DNA of 64,000 nucleotides from Veillonella agrestimuris (GTDB taxonomy: Bacteria; Bacillota; Negativicutes; Veillonellales; Veillonellaceae): assembly GCF_943193065.1 (NCBI RefSeq), contig NZ_CALPCS010000001.1, positions 154,749 through 218,748 on the forward strand, read 5' to 3'. Under the pieces are notes generated by a model that was given only the letters and a program-made list of their open reading frames with translations, made no database searches and had not been told where the DNA came from. A program made the translations under genes and the position numbers. Of this stretch, positions 18,254-27,660 are shown piece after piece. The number at the start of each line of letters is the position of its first letter. Within the stretch, counting starts at the first letter, position 1.

Positions 18254-19291
18254 CTATTTGAGAATCTCTAAAAGTTTTTCTAATTCAGATTGTACGATTT
18301 TTAATCGATCCTCTTTTGTTTCAGTCTCATTCTCTGTATTAAGGTCTTTCAAAATCGCCAACACATCATCAGACTGCGCAGAAATCAGTTCTTTCCAATC
18401 ATGTAATTTTGTTTCTCGCCCTACTTCCTTGGCAATGGACCGATAATGAGATGGAGTTGTATGGAATTGCTTTTTAAAAGCTACATTAAAGGCTTTAATA
18501 TCGGCAAAGCCAACGCTATTAGCAATGCGAGATATAGGTTCATCAGAATTTGCAAGGCGTACTGTAGCTTCTCTCAATCGAAGGCGCAGTAGATACTCCA
18601 TAAAAGATATGCCCATGTGACGTTTAAAAAATTGTGATGTATAGGCTACACTATAGCCACCAATATTAGCGATATCTTCTAATTCTATTTTTCCGTGGTA
18701 ATTATCATCAATATAAGAAATCATATCGACAAAGGTAGTGGATGATGTATCTTTAGATCGCACAAGTATGGAGTCCGTTTTATGATGTAATACTTCTTCA
18801 TACACATCATAAGCCAATATAGAAAACTGTTGTTCCATAAATAGACTCGGTGATATGTTAGACTCATTATGTTTTCGTCCCATAGTCTCCCAAGCTATAT
18901 CGTATTGATGCAGCATCATAGCAGCCACGTGATGTCGCACATGTTCATAGAAAGGCGTGTCTCTGTTCTCACTATCCGAATGAAGGACAAAATGGTACCC
19001 ATCAAATTGTGAGTCAAAGGCCGTAAAATACTCTTTATCGATATGCATAACGATAGCCATCGTATCCGGCTCCAAAGCCAATGTAGCATGTCCGATTTGC
19101 GGTGAAATGATTACTACATCAAAGGGATTCATTTTGAATACCTCTGCATTACAGCTCATCTCCAAATGGCCTTTCAGCAAAATGAGGATTTCCACGTCAT
19201 CATGCCAATTGTAATGATAGGAACTGACCTTATAAATGTGACTGCTAAACTGTATGTGATTATGGTTGTATATATAATAAAAATAATCCAT
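18254..19291 (-). CDS. AraC-family transcriptional regulator
   Basis: A 345-residue protein with an N-terminal cupin-type sensing domain (YHYNWHDDVEILILLKG, FDVVIISPQIGH) and two C-terminal helix-turn-helix motifs near residues 205-300. These hold LEDIANIGGYSVAYTSQFFKRHMG and ISRIANSVGFADIKAFNVAFKKQF, the classic AraC pair, with TTPSHYR at the end of the domain. A further charged tail of about 45 residues is probably coiled coil. It lies upstream of the tartrate genes, so it may control them (inference). There is no clear Shine-Dalgarno before the ATG. The ligand is unknown. Confidence 0.88.
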   Translation of the reverse strand: MDYFYYIYNHNHIQFSSHIYKVSSYHYNWHDDVEILILLKGHLEMSCNAEVFKMNPFDVVIISPQIGHATLALEPDTMAIVMHIDKEYFTAFDSQFDGYHFVLHSDSENRDTPFYEHVRHHVAAMMLHQYDIAWETMGRKHNESNISPSLFMEQQFSILAYDVYEEVLHHKTDSILVRSKDTSSTTFVDMISYIDDNYHGKIELEDIANIGGYSVAYTSQFFKRHMGISFMEYLLRLRLREATVRLANSDEPISRIANSVGFADIKAFNVAFKKQFHTTPSHYRSIAKEVGRETKLHDWKELISAQSDDVLAILKDLNTENETETKEDRLKIVQSELEKLLEILK

Positions 19292-19364
19292 ATGTATACT
19301 CAGTTTATATATTCAAAAACTAATTCTAATTTGAGTGTTTTATATCGAGATTTAAATTCTGAAA

Positions 19365-20489
19365 TCAACGACGCACCATTTTTTCTATATGCCCAACTAT
19401 ATGAGGCAAAGTTTCATCTAACGTCGCTAACGCAACTGTACATATCCGTTCATCTTCGGTACTGATTAAATCAGCCTGCTCGGGATCCACTACCACTTCA
19501 ATACTGGGAAAGACCCCTTGGCTACGCGTTTCTAATAGAACGATGTCTACAGGTAATTGTTGCGTCAAATGATATACGTCCATTTGCTGTTCTGTACGAA
19601 GACGAACAGCCGTCTCCGTTGGTCCTGCAATAGCTACTGCACAAGCTCCGGCATTATAAGCTGTGTCCGTATCTGTCCCTTCATGGTCCATTTGAAATCC
19701 ATGACTATCGCTTTTTACAACACCTACAGCTATACCTTTTTCTGATAATGTTTCTACTAACTTTGTAACGACTGTCGTTTTCCCTGTTTTTCTATGTTTT
19801 GCAACGATACTAAGGACTGGTACTTGTCGTTCTTTATTAACAGCTTCTGCTCTCGCCCACTTGTACTCATCATAATAATTAACATTTCGCAAAGCCTTTT
19901 TACAATGATTAGCATCTATTACAGAGACTTTATGTAACATATTAATAAAACCACGAAGCGACATGTCTTCACTAGCTAATGCATGAGGCAATACATCTTT
20001 AACTGCTGTTTTATAAATGCCTGCCATCGGTTCTAGACAGCGTTGATCATTTAATGTTGTGTCAGCATCGACGATACTAGGAATAATAGCATCCCATGGT
20101 TCATCTACTTCATATAGCCATTCATAATATAAAGATATATCCATAAACGGCATATCTACAGCAAGTAATGCGTAGGCTTCACTTCTACCTACTGATAAGG
20201 AGCTATATAGTCCACCTAAAGGACCAGACCGCTCAACAGAATCCCGAACAATAGAAACTCTTTGAGACTCCTCATTCGACAATGTATCGATAATATTATG
20301 TTGAATCTCTTGAGCTAATACTTCATCGGTACCAACAGAAATTAAAATATCATCGATGTCGTGTTCTAGTGCATTTCGTAAAGCGTGAGAGATGAGACTT
20401 TCACCATTCGTCCACGGCAACAAAGCCTTCGGCCGTGCCATACGAGAACTAAGACCACCTGCAAGTATAATCAAACCTAACTTAGACAC
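19365..20489 (-). CDS. MobA/MocA-like nucleotidyltransferase fused to MobB
   Basis: A 374-residue two-domain protein. Residues 1-200 are a MobA/MocA-type nucleotidyltransferase with the GTP/CTP-binding LAGGLSSRMARPKALLPW. Residues from about 220 are a MobB P-loop domain with VAKHRKTGKTTVVTKLVETL, the family DSHGFQMDHEGTDT and a final acidic substrate region. It should load molybdopterin with a nucleotide (GMP or CMP); the N-terminal motif leans to MocA-like CTP use but this is uncertain. The start is GTG at 20489, eight bases inside the end of the ThiT gene, with AGAGG upstream. The fusion is unusual but known in other Firmicutes. Confidence 0.85.
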   Translation of the reverse strand: MSKLGLIILAGGLSSRMARPKALLPWTNGESLISHALRNALEHDIDDILISVGTDEVLAQEIQHNIIDTLSNEESQRVSIVRDSVERSGPLGGLYSSLSVGRSEAYALLAVDMPFMDISLYYEWLYEVDEPWDAIIPSIVDADTTLNDQRCLEPMAGIYKTAVKDVLPHALASEDMSLRGFINMLHKVSVIDANHCKKALRNVNYYDEYKWARAEAVNKERQVPVLSIVAKHRKTGKTTVVTKLVETLSEKGIAVGVVKSDSHGFQMDHEGTDTDTAYNAGACAVAIAGPTETAVRLRTEQQMDVYHLTQQLPVDIVLLETRSQGVFPSIEVVVDPEQADLISTEDERICTVALATLDETLPHIVGHIEKMVRR

Positions 20490-21012
20490 TGCGTTTCAAA
20501 CCTCTTTTTACTGCTTTATAAATAAAGACAAATACAATAATATTAATAATCCCATCAGGGAGCATATACGATGCATTATAAACCATGGAATAGATCCATG
20601 GATTTTCCCCCTGTGGCGCATAACTAGCAAATACAATTGCGCCACTCGTTACAGAAGCCATCCATCTAAGGGCAATGGCCACAATAGGGCCAATGACGAG
20701 ACCGCCTGTTACATTTCGGAAATAACCACATACACCAATAGCACCGTAAGCAACGATATAATCTAAGATAATACTTAAATAGTGAATGGAAGATTTAAAA
20801 CCTAACAAAAAGTGCAATATTCCATACACTACACCTGCCAATACCCCTTTAGAACCGCCCCAACGATAGGCAAAAATCATTAACGGCACTAGAGATGCCG
20901 CTTTGATAGAACCTCCTTGAGGCATATGAAAGATAACAATAAAAGATAATACTTGCGCTATAGCTATTGCCACACCTGCCTCGGCAAGCATTCGCGTTTT
21001 TGACTGACCCAT
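20482..21012 (-). CDS. thiT: Energy-coupling-factor thiamine transporter ThiT
   Basis: A 176-residue S-component with six hydrophobic segments. The family motif MPQGGSIKAASLVPLMIFAYRWG is near residues 33-55, and conserved aromatic/Asp substrate contacts are in SIILDYIVAYGAIG. It would bind thiamine and use a shared ECF ATPase module encoded elsewhere. The ATG at 21012 is chosen over earlier codons because AGGAGG lies nine bases before it. No TPP riboswitch fits in the 103-base gap to guaC. Its stop overlaps the GTG of the MobA/MobB fusion, so the two are translationally coupled. Confidence 0.85.
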   Translation of the reverse strand: MGQSKTRMLAEAGVAIAIAQVLSFIVIFHMPQGGSIKAASLVPLMIFAYRWGGSKGVLAGVVYGILHFLLGFKSSIHYLSIILDYIVAYGAIGVCGYFRNVTGGLVIGPIVAIALRWMASVTSGAIVFASYAPQGENPWIYSMVYNASYMLPDGIINIIVFVFIYKAVKRGLKRSV

Positions 21013-21042
21013 GAAACTCAACCTCCTAATATTCGGAACATA

Positions 21043-21071
21043 TTGAAAATTCAAAGTAAATTCAGTATAAT
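21043..21071 (+). promoter_or_regulatory. Sigma-70 type promoter of guaC
   Basis: The -35 is TTGAAA (21043-21048) and the -10 is TATAAT (21066-21071), with a 17-bp spacer. It lies 45 bases before the guaC start. On the other strand TATAAT at 21088-21093 is a likely -10 for thiT, so the promoters are divergent. Confidence 0.8.
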
Positions 21072-21115
21072 GGTACAGGTTCCTTTTATTATACCTCAAA
21101 GGAGATATAGAAACT

Positions 21116-22102
21116 ATGATTAATACAACAAATATCTTTGATTATGAAGACGTACAACTGATTCCTAACAAATGTATCGTTAATAGTCGCAGCGAATGTG
21201 ACACACAAGTAAAATTAGGTAATCGTACTTTTAAATTACCTGTAGTACCTGCTAACATGCAAACTATTATTGATGAAGAATTAGCTGAAAAACTAGCTTC
21301 TCAAGGCTATTTCTACATCATGCACCGCTTCCAACCAGAGCGCCGTTTAGACTTCGTCAAACGCATGCATTCTCTAAACTTATATGCTTCTATTTCTATT
21401 GGCGTAAAAGAAGAAGAATTTGCTTTAGTTGACGAATTAGCAGCAGCTAACCTTATTCCTGATTATATCACAATCGATATCGCTCATGGTCATTCCAATG
21501 CTGTTATTGATATGATTCAATATATCAAAAAACATTTGCCAAGCACCTTCGTTATTGCTGGTAACGTAGGTACGCCTGAAGCAGTACGTGAACTTGAAAA
21601 CGCTGGTGCTGACGCTACCAAAGTAGGTATCGGTCCTGGTAAAGTTTGTATTACTAAATTAAAAACTGGTTTTGGTACTGGTGGCTGGCAATTGGCGGCA
21701 GTTCGTTGGTGCGCAAAAGCGGCTACGAAACCGATCATCGCTGACGGCGGTATCCGCGACCACGGCGACATCGCTAAATCTATCCGCTTCGGTGCCACAA
21801 TGGTTATGATTGGTTCCCTCTTCGCTGGTCATCAAGAATCTCCAGGGGAAGAAAAAATCGTAGACGGCAAGGCTGTAAAAGAATATTTCGGCTCTGCTTC
21901 TGAATTCCAAAAAGGAGAACGTAAAAACGTAGAAGGCAAAAAAATCTTCATTCCTTCTAAAGGTTCTATTTTTGACACATTAGTAGAAATGGAACAAGAT
22001 TTACAATCTGCCATTTCTTATGCTGGTGGTACTACATTAGATGCCATCCGCAAAGTAGACTACGTATTAGTGAAAAACTCTATTTTCAACGGCGATCGCT
22101 AA
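21116..22102 (+). CDS. guaC: GMP reductase
   Basis: A 328-residue TIM-barrel enzyme of the IMPDH/GMPR family that reduces GMP to IMP with NADPH. The catalytic Cys loop is [25 protein letters not shown] near residue 175. There are no CBS domains, as expected for GMP reductase. The N-terminus [23 protein letters not shown] is the type found in Bacillus and other Firmicutes. AAAGGAG precedes the ATG. It has its own promoter and double terminator, so it is monocistronic. Confidence 0.95.
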   Translation: MINTTNIFDYEDVQLIPNKCIVNSRSECDTQVKLGNRTFKLPVVPANMQTIIDEELAEKLASQGYFYIMHRFQPERRLDFVKRMHSLNLYASISIGVKEEEFALVDELAAANLIPDYITIDIAHGHSNAVIDMIQYIKKHLPSTFVIAGNVGTPEAVRELENAGADATKVGIGPGKVCITKLKTGFGTGGWQLAAVRWCAKAATKPIIADGGIRDHGDIAKSIRFGATMVMIGSLFAGHQESPGEEKIVDGKAVKEYFGSASEFQKGERKNVEGKKIFIPSKGSIFDTLVEMEQDLQSAISYAGGTTLDAIRKVDYVLVKNSIFNGDR

Positions 22103-22134
22103 TTACATTGAACTAATGAAGCATACAAAATAAA

Positions 22135-22160
22135 ATAGGGGGATTTTGAATCCCCCTATA
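22135..22160 (+). terminator. Hairpin after guaC
   Basis: The stem ataggggg / tccccctat beginning 33 bases after the guaC stop, followed by aacctaaaaaa. It has a poor U-tract and probably works with the next hairpin. Confidence 0.6.
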
Positions 22161-22165
22161 ACCTA

Positions 22166-22214
22166 AAAAAGGGCTGTCATACATGTATAATGTACATGTA
22201 TGACAGCCCTTTTT
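22166..22214. terminator. Bidirectional terminator between guaC and the MFS gene
   Basis: A perfect 17-bp stem (22171-22187 with 22193-22209) and 5-nt loop, flanked by aaaaa and ttttt. It serves converging guaC and 22285-23472 transcripts. Confidence 0.9.
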
Positions 22215-22284
22215 ATATGCAATTATATATGCCACCCGTATTCCGCATCAAATACAGCCCCATATCATCCAATAAAATACTCGC

Positions 22285-23472
22285 TTACACTTCGCTTTCA
22301 TCCTTACTAGATTCCATTAAGGAATACGCATATTTCCCGACAAAACCACTAAGTCCTAATAAGACAGCAATGAAAATAAAAGCCACCATCAAACTAGAGG
22401 CATGAGCAATATAGCCAATAAGAGCTGGCCCCATAAGTATCCCTGCATAACCTAGTAATGTAGATGTAGCAATAGCTTGTGCCATAGGTACCATACGTTG
22501 CTCTCCCATAGCAGAAAATAAGTTAGGTACAACCATGGATAAAACAATACCTAAAAACAAGTACATATACATAGATGCATAGCCTGGTAACAACACAATG
22601 AATCCCATCGCAAGGGCACCTAATAGATACCCTCCGACAACAACGGTTTTAGAGGACATATGTTGGCCCATTCGATTCCCTAATAAGCGACCTATCGTCA
22701 TGGCAGCATTAAAGAACATAACTCCCATCACCGCTTCTTCGATAATGATATTCTTATCTTCAAATAAGTACAATGCACTCCAGTCCCCCACCGCACCTTC
22801 TGCTAAATAAGAAACAAAAGAAAGCAAACCAAAAATAATGGCAATTTTGTGGAATGACAAAGGATTTTTCGATTTCCTATCCGACTTAGCTGTTGGATCC
22901 GTGCCAAAAGGCAACATAAAACGACTAATAATAGCCATGGCTATAACTAATAGAATCAATAAGCCCCAAATACTTTCCTCTACTGGTAAGCCTAAGACTT
23001 TCAATAGTACTACAAGTACCCCAGCACCGAAGAAACCGCCTAAACTCCAGCCACCATGGAAGGCGCCCATCAATCGCTTTTTACTTACCTTTTCTGTCAA
23101 AACAGCTTGTAAGTTAGCCGACGAGCTACTAATACCAAGACCAAGACCAAAAAAGAAAAGCGCTACAGTCGTACTCATGATTGTGGTGCCCATCGTTACA
23201 CCGGCTAACGACGCCATACCAATGACGCTGCCTAGGAAAACCGTATTTTTACAGCCCCAAGACTCAACAAGTTTTCCTGCAATAGCCATAGCTAAACAAG
23301 ACCCAAGACCTAACAACAGAATCATAGACCCTAGTACATCTTCACCAATAGTTAGTTTTGCTTTCAAATACGGTACGAACCCCGCCCATAAAGCCGTATA
23401 CATACCGGGAATGAAAAAAGCCATAAAAGCGCTACGAATATTTGATTTGGATATAATATATTCCTCGTTCAT
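22285..23472 (-). CDS. MFS transporter
   Basis: A 395-residue inner-membrane protein with about 12 hydrophobic segments and no large soluble domain. The first half has AGKLVESWGCKNTVFLGS, a degenerate MFS loop 2-3 motif. FHGGWSLGGFFGAG resembles the FucP/YbjJ-like group of MFS carriers. The substrate cannot be told, with sugar or drug export both possible. The ATG follows AAAGG. It lies 44 bases after the M20D gene on the same strand and may be co-transcribed, which would suit export or import of an amidohydrolase product (inference). Confidence 0.85.
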   Translation of the reverse strand: MNEEYIISKSNIRSAFMAFFIPGMYTALWAGFVPYLKAKLTIGEDVLGSMILLLGLGSCLAMAIAGKLVESWGCKNTVFLGSVIGMASLAGVTMGTTIMSTTVALFFFGLGLGISSSSANLQAVLTEKVSKKRLMGAFHGGWSLGGFFGAGVLVVLLKVLGLPVEESIWGLLILLVIAMAIISRFMLPFGTDPTAKSDRKSKNPLSFHKIAIIFGLLSFVSYLAEGAVGDWSALYLFEDKNIIIEEAVMGVMFFNAAMTIGRLLGNRMGQHMSSKTVVVGGYLLGALAMGFIVLLPGYASMYMYLFLGIVLSMVVPNLFSAMGEQRMVPMAQAIATSTLLGYAGILMGPALIGYIAHASSLMVAFIFIAVLLGLSGFVGKYAYSLMESSKDESEV

Positions 23473-23516
23473 ATCTGCCTTTCTCTAAAACTATAACACA
23501 CCTTTAGTTATAGGCT

Positions 23517-24695
23517 TTACTTATTTTCTAATAACCACTGTATGGCATATTCTGCATATACAGCTGATGCAGCTGACAATATGGAATCATCCATAGTAAA
23601 ACGATTATTATGATGATCATACACCGCATCTATCTCAGGATTTTGAATGCCAATAAAGGCAAAGCATCCTGGTTTTTCTCGTAAATACCACGCAAAATCT
23701 TCTCCAGGCATGACTTTGCGCATCTTAGATAATTTATGGACCCCTAATGTATCGATAACGACGCGCTCTGCTAACGCACTAGAAGCGGTATCATTAATAG
23801 TTGGCGGTACGCGATTTTCATAAATAAATTCTGCTGTTGCACCATAAGCCGCCGCTGTATGTTCTACGATACGGCGTATCGATGCGACGATGTGTTCCTC
23901 TTGTGTAGGATCAAAAAAGCGTACCGTCCCCCCCATAGTCGCTTCACCAGGGATGACATTCCATTCTGTACCAGAATGAATATTTCCCACAGTTACTACT
24001 ACGGAATCTAAAGCGCTTATATTACGAGACACAACTGTTTGTAAATTTAATACAATAGCACTCGCTACTACGACAGCATCGATAGCTTGGTGTGGTTGCG
24101 CTCCATGACCTTGTTTGCCTTTTACGTTGATGTTAAACAGACTACTCGCTGCCATACGCGGTCCTTCTTCAACAGAAACCAATCCTGCTGGCAAATCGAT
24201 CCATACATGCCCGCCAAAGATGGCATCAATTTCGTTAAACCAATTGCCAAAGTTGATAAAGTTTTGTGCACCCCCACCTGTTTCTTCAGCTGGTTGGAAT
24301 ACTAAATAGACAGTCCCTTCAATGCGGTCTTTCATATCCATCAACATCTTGGCCGCCCCTAAGAGTATGGCCATATGTCCATCATGACCACAGGCATGCA
24401 TCTTGCCTTCTACGGTCGATTTGAAATCAAATGTATTATGCTCCACTACAGGCAACGCATCAATGTCGGCACGCAAAGCGATGGCTTTGCCTGTTTTATC
24501 ACCTCGAATAATACCAATTAAGCCCGTACCGCGCTCTGTGTCCACTTGGACTTCCACGCCCATAGATTCTAATTCTTTAGCCAAGGTCTTAGTTGTTTCG
24601 AACTCTTCGTTACTAAGTTCGGGGTATTTATGAAAATGTCTTCGCCAATCTTGTACATACGATTGGTACGTTTCAATTAATTCACGGCTATGCAT
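23517..24695 (-). CDS. M20D-family amidohydrolase (N-acyl-amino acid / hippurate hydrolase type)
   Basis: A 392-residue cytoplasmic dinuclear metal hydrolase. The metal-binding HACGHDGHMAILLGAA is near residue 100, the catalytic PAEETGGGAQNFINFG near 138, and the late His in GEDFAWY near 350. The family removes acyl groups from amino acids, peptides or indole-acetyl conjugates. The specific substrate is unknown. A second M20D gene lies just upstream (25098-26294), with a small membrane-protein gene between them. A C7 run (about 23928-23934) is in frame and probably harmless. GAGGTTATT precedes the ATG. Confidence 0.9.
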   Translation of the reverse strand: MHSRELIETYQSYVQDWRRHFHKYPELSNEEFETTKTLAKELESMGVEVQVDTERGTGLIGIIRGDKTGKAIALRADIDALPVVEHNTFDFKSTVEGKMHACGHDGHMAILLGAAKMLMDMKDRIEGTVYLVFQPAEETGGGAQNFINFGNWFNEIDAIFGGHVWIDLPAGLVSVEEGPRMAASSLFNINVKGKQGHGAQPHQAIDAVVVASAIVLNLQTVVSRNISALDSVVVTVGNIHSGTEWNVIPGEATMGGTVRFFDPTQEEHIVASIRRIVEHTAAAYGATAEFIYENRVPPTINDTASSALAERVVIDTLGVHKLSKMRKVMPGEDFAWYLREKPGCFAFIGIQNPEIDAVYDHHNNRFTMDDSILSAASAVYAEYAIQWLLENK

Positions 24696-24783
24696 AATAA
24701 CCTCTTTCTATCTTTATAGCATCTAACTACGCAAGAACGTTTATAGGTATTCTATAAAATATCTCCATGTAATACATATATAA

Positions 24784-24816
24784 AAGAAAACGACATCCCT
24801 AGGGTGTCGTTTTCTT
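24784..24816 (-). terminator. Intrinsic terminator after the small membrane-protein gene
   Basis: An inverted repeat (aagaaaacgacatccct / agggtgtcgttttctt) just past the stop of 24824-25006, with one G-T wobble and A/T flanks. Confidence 0.8.
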
Positions 24817-24823
24817 ATAGGTC

Positions 24824-25006
24824 TTATCGATTGCGCAATGCTGCTTGGATTGCCCAAGATACAACAGCAGTCGCTACTGCTACAGCGGCTGTAATTTTTA
24901 CAGTCGTTACCACTTCTGCTTTTGTTGGTTTTGCTTTCACCGCTACGTCTAACGCTTTGGCTACAGCTGGTACTAATACTTCATTGCGAAAGGATTCTGT
25001 ATTCAT
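24824..25006 (-). CDS. Small hypothetical membrane-associated protein
   Basis: 60 residues with an excellent ribosome site (AGGAGGAG) seven bases before the ATG, which argues that it is real. The N-terminal part is amphipathic (NEVLVPAVAKALDVAVKAK). Residues about 35-55 form an Ala/Val-rich hydrophobic helix (VKITAAVAVATAVVSWAIQAAL) and the end is basic (RNR). I do not recognise the family. It lies between two M20D amidohydrolases, with a terminator right after it. The overlapping plus-strand frame lacks a ribosome site. Confidence 0.75.
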   Translation of the reverse strand: MNTESFRNEVLVPAVAKALDVAVKAKPTKAEVVTTVKITAAVAVATAVVSWAIQAALRNR

Positions 25007-25097
25007 AGTTACTCCTCCTATATAGATTATTTCTTTTAGATTATCACGAATATATTCTAAAGTCTATATGTAGATTATATTGTAACACACAATTGAT

Positions 25098-26294
25098 TTA
25101 ATGCGAACTATCATGAGAGATGAGCAAATCGCCAGCTATGCCTGCCATCGTGAGGAGACCTAGTTCAATAATACGTTCATCAATGGTGAAAGCCCCATTA
25201 TGGAGTGGCGCATTGCCATCAAAACCAGCTCCCAACCAAAGAAAAGCGCCTTTCGTTTTCTGCAAATAGGCCGAGAAATCTTCTGCCGCCATTGATGGAG
25301 ACTCAGGATGAACGACCGCATCAGGCCCAATATATCGTTCTACGACGGACGTAGCAATATCGATAGCTTCTCCATCATTAATAGTAGCACTATGACCACG
25401 TCTAAAATCTAAGGTGCTAGTGGTGCCAAACATCAAATCGAGAGCCTGTAAGCTTTCACCTAATCGACGCTCAATATAGTCGCGTTTCTCTGGTGCATAG
25501 GTGCGGCAAGTCCCTTCTAAGACAGCCTCTCCAGCCCCTACATTGTACCGAGTACCTGCATTGATAACACCTATGGTACACACTAAATTATCCATTGGAT
25601 TTGTTTCACGAGCAATAATGGACTCTACATTCACGATCCAATTCGCCGCAGCTACAATGGCATCAATACCATTATGCGGTTCTGCACCATGCGTTGCTTT
25701 CCCTTGTATATGCACCGTAAAATGATCCGATGCAGCCATGAGATTACCTTTTTTTAATCCCACTGTGCCAACTGGCAATTGCGGCCACACGTGAAGGCCG
25801 AAAATCATATCTACATCATCGAGAACGCCGCGATCCACAATACCTTGTGCACCAGGATGTAACGCTTCTTCTTCAGACGGTTGAAAGATAAGTTTTACAG
25901 TCCCCTGCAAATGATTCCGCAAGCTCTGCAATACAGCACCTAATCCTAGCAAAATCGCTACATGACTATCATGACCACAAGCATGCATAATGCCTTTGCG
26001 AGTCGAAGCAAAAGGCAAAGCAGTTTTCTCTTCGATAGGCAAAGCGTCCATATCGCCACGAAAAGCAATCGTAGGTCCTGGCTTAGCTCCTTTGATTTCG
26101 CCAACAACAGCATAATCGGAAACATCATTTTTAAAGGGTATGCCTAACTCTGTTAACACGGATTGAATGTAGAGCGACGTCTCCTTCTCTTCCCCTGATA
26201 ACTCGGGATACGCATGGATGTGGCGGCGCCACTGTATCACTTGGTCTATATATTGTGAGGTTCTTTCTTTAATCAGTGCTTCTACTGAATCCAT
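25098..26294 (-). CDS. M20D-family amidohydrolase (second copy)
   Basis: 398 residues. The metal motif HACGHDSHVAILLG is near residue 102, the catalytic PSEEEALHPGAQGIVDRG near 140, and the late AAEDFSAYLQ near 350. It is clearly related to the 23517-24695 protein but not a recent copy: the two share only family motifs. A different acyl-amino acid or peptide substrate is likely. The Shine-Dalgarno is GCGAGG. It lies 12 bases after the phosphatase gene (26307-27635), so the phosphatase, this gene and perhaps the small protein form one transcript. Confidence 0.9.
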   Translation of the reverse strand: MDSVEALIKERTSQYIDQVIQWRRHIHAYPELSGEEKETSLYIQSVLTELGIPFKNDVSDYAVVGEIKGAKPGPTIAFRGDMDALPIEEKTALPFASTRKGIMHACGHDSHVAILLGLGAVLQSLRNHLQGTVKLIFQPSEEEALHPGAQGIVDRGVLDDVDMIFGLHVWPQLPVGTVGLKKGNLMAASDHFTVHIQGKATHGAEPHNGIDAIVAAANWIVNVESIIARETNPMDNLVCTIGVINAGTRYNVGAGEAVLEGTCRTYAPEKRDYIERRLGESLQALDLMFGTTSTLDFRRGHSATINDGEAIDIATSVVERYIGPDAVVHPESPSMAAEDFSAYLQKTKGAFLWLGAGFDGNAPLHNGAFTIDERIIELGLLTMAGIAGDLLISHDSSH

Positions 26295-26306
26295 AGTCTA
26301 CCTCGC

Positions 26307-27635
26307 TTATTCCTTATCAATACTTACTGTTTCTAATTCTGTTCCATCTGGTAAATAAGAGCGCACTGTTAAACGATTAGGCTCCACTGTTAGGGACATA
26401 TAGTTATTGGTCTCTGGTTGTGGCGCTACGTACACATCGAGCGGATGTTCTCGCCACAATCCAGGATATCGAGCATCCCCAGCAATGCCCGTAATAATAT
26501 AACGTGGTCCCGTCGCATCGCGGTCAAAGTTGCGTACATGACCTCGATCTCGATAGGTATGCAAATGAGCTGATAGCACAAGATCTACATTATATTCGTC
26601 GAAGATAGGCATGAAAATAACCCCTTCTTCACTAAATCCGGCGTCCCGACCATCGCGATTGGCAAAAGCATATTGGAACGGATCGCGATGCATCAACACA
26701 ACGGTCCATTTTTTGTTATTCGTTGCTAAATCTTGACGCAACCATTCAATTTGTACATCATACAAATCTGGATGATGTATATCACTATTATCATCATGAT
26801 TAGCTTCATATAATTGTGTGTCTAGCACAATATAATGCACATCACCATAGTCAAAGGAATAATAGCGGCGGTCAAATGTGCTACTCCCATTATTTGGTAC
26901 ATCGAAATACGCTAAATACGCTCTCGGCTCCCTCATTTTCCAGTCAATGGTATACATTTCATGATTCCCCATCATCGGTGCCAATGGAATGCGCGCACTT
27001 AATGGTTCTACAGAACTAAGCCAAGTACGCCATTGCGATGCTTGTTCCCCATTATCCACTAAATCCCCCATGCTCATATACATAGCAGCATTAGGATGAC
27101 GAGAAGCGGAGTCTTTTACGATATTTTCCCACACCGTATAGTCTCCTGATTGAGAATCTGGATAGATCAAAACGTCATAACTGTCATCTGGGCCGGCCGT
27201 TGTTAATGGATACCAATTACTACGGCGCGAATCACCGTAACCTACGCGATATTCATAATTAGTATGAGGTATTAACTCTGCTAATGTAGCTTCATGAATA
27301 TAGGTCGTACTACCATCATCAGTAAACATCGTATTAGTAGCTGCAACGGTGACTATTTCATCACTACCAGCTAACCGATACTCAACAATGGATGACTCTT
27401 CACTAGCATCAGATTGCCACATAATCGTTCGGCCAGTACTATTATCGGCGGCTACAATTTGGCGAATATAGCGTGACTCCGATGATAATAAAGGCTTTTC
27501 GGAAGCCCCTGTCACAACAGAGACAAATCGATGAAATGCGCTTTCTATGGTGAATTGATGATAGACAGCGCCTACACCAATGGCGCCTATAGCAATCACA
27601 CCTAATAGGGCGCCCAGCAGTTGTTTCTTACTCAT
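26307..27635 (-). CDS. Secreted or membrane-anchored purple-acid-phosphatase-like metallophosphoesterase
   Basis: 442 residues. An N-terminal hydrophobic segment (about 6-24, LLGALLGVIAIGAIGVGAVY) is a signal anchor or signal peptide. An Fn3-like PAP N-terminal domain follows, with TIMWQSDASEESSIVEYR and TNYEYRVGYG. The metallophosphoesterase core has PDSQSGDY (metal), GDLVDNGEQ, GNHEM, MHRDPF and the closing SAHLHTY. The usual first motif DxH is changed to PDSQ, a known variation in this group. It should hydrolyse phosphate esters in the periplasm. It lies between the carbonic anhydrase gene (upstream) and the M20D gene. Confidence 0.85.
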   Translation of the reverse strand: MSKKQLLGALLGVIAIGAIGVGAVYHQFTIESAFHRFVSVVTGASEKPLLSSESRYIRQIVAADNSTGRTIMWQSDASEESSIVEYRLAGSDEIVTVAATNTMFTDDGSTTYIHEATLAELIPHTNYEYRVGYGDSRRSNWYPLTTAGPDDSYDVLIYPDSQSGDYTVWENIVKDSASRHPNAAMYMSMGDLVDNGEQASQWRTWLSSVEPLSARIPLAPMMGNHEMYTIDWKMREPRAYLAYFDVPNNGSSTFDRRYYSFDYGDVHYIVLDTQLYEANHDDNSDIHHPDLYDVQIEWLRQDLATNNKKWTVVLMHRDPFQYAFANRDGRDAGFSEEGVIFMPIFDEYNVDLVLSAHLHTYRDRGHVRNFDRDATGPRYIITGIAGDARYPGLWREHPLDVYVAPQPETNNYMSLTVEPNRLTVRSYLPDGTELETVSIDKE

Positions 27636-27660
27636 ATCTTGCCTTTCCTACGTTAGAGTA

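Noticed and set aside
21013..21115. TPP riboswitch before thiT
   Set aside because: Only 103 bases separate thiT from guaC, both promoters fit there, and no thi-box motifs are seen.
23928..23934. C7 homopolymer in the M20D gene as a phase switch
   Set aside because: The gene is intact and the run is short and encodes conserved residues, so no frameshift evidence exists.
24804..25025. Plus-strand 73-codon frame overlapping the small membrane-protein gene
   Set aside because: It has no Shine-Dalgarno, whereas the minus-strand frame has AGGAGGAG and a terminator.
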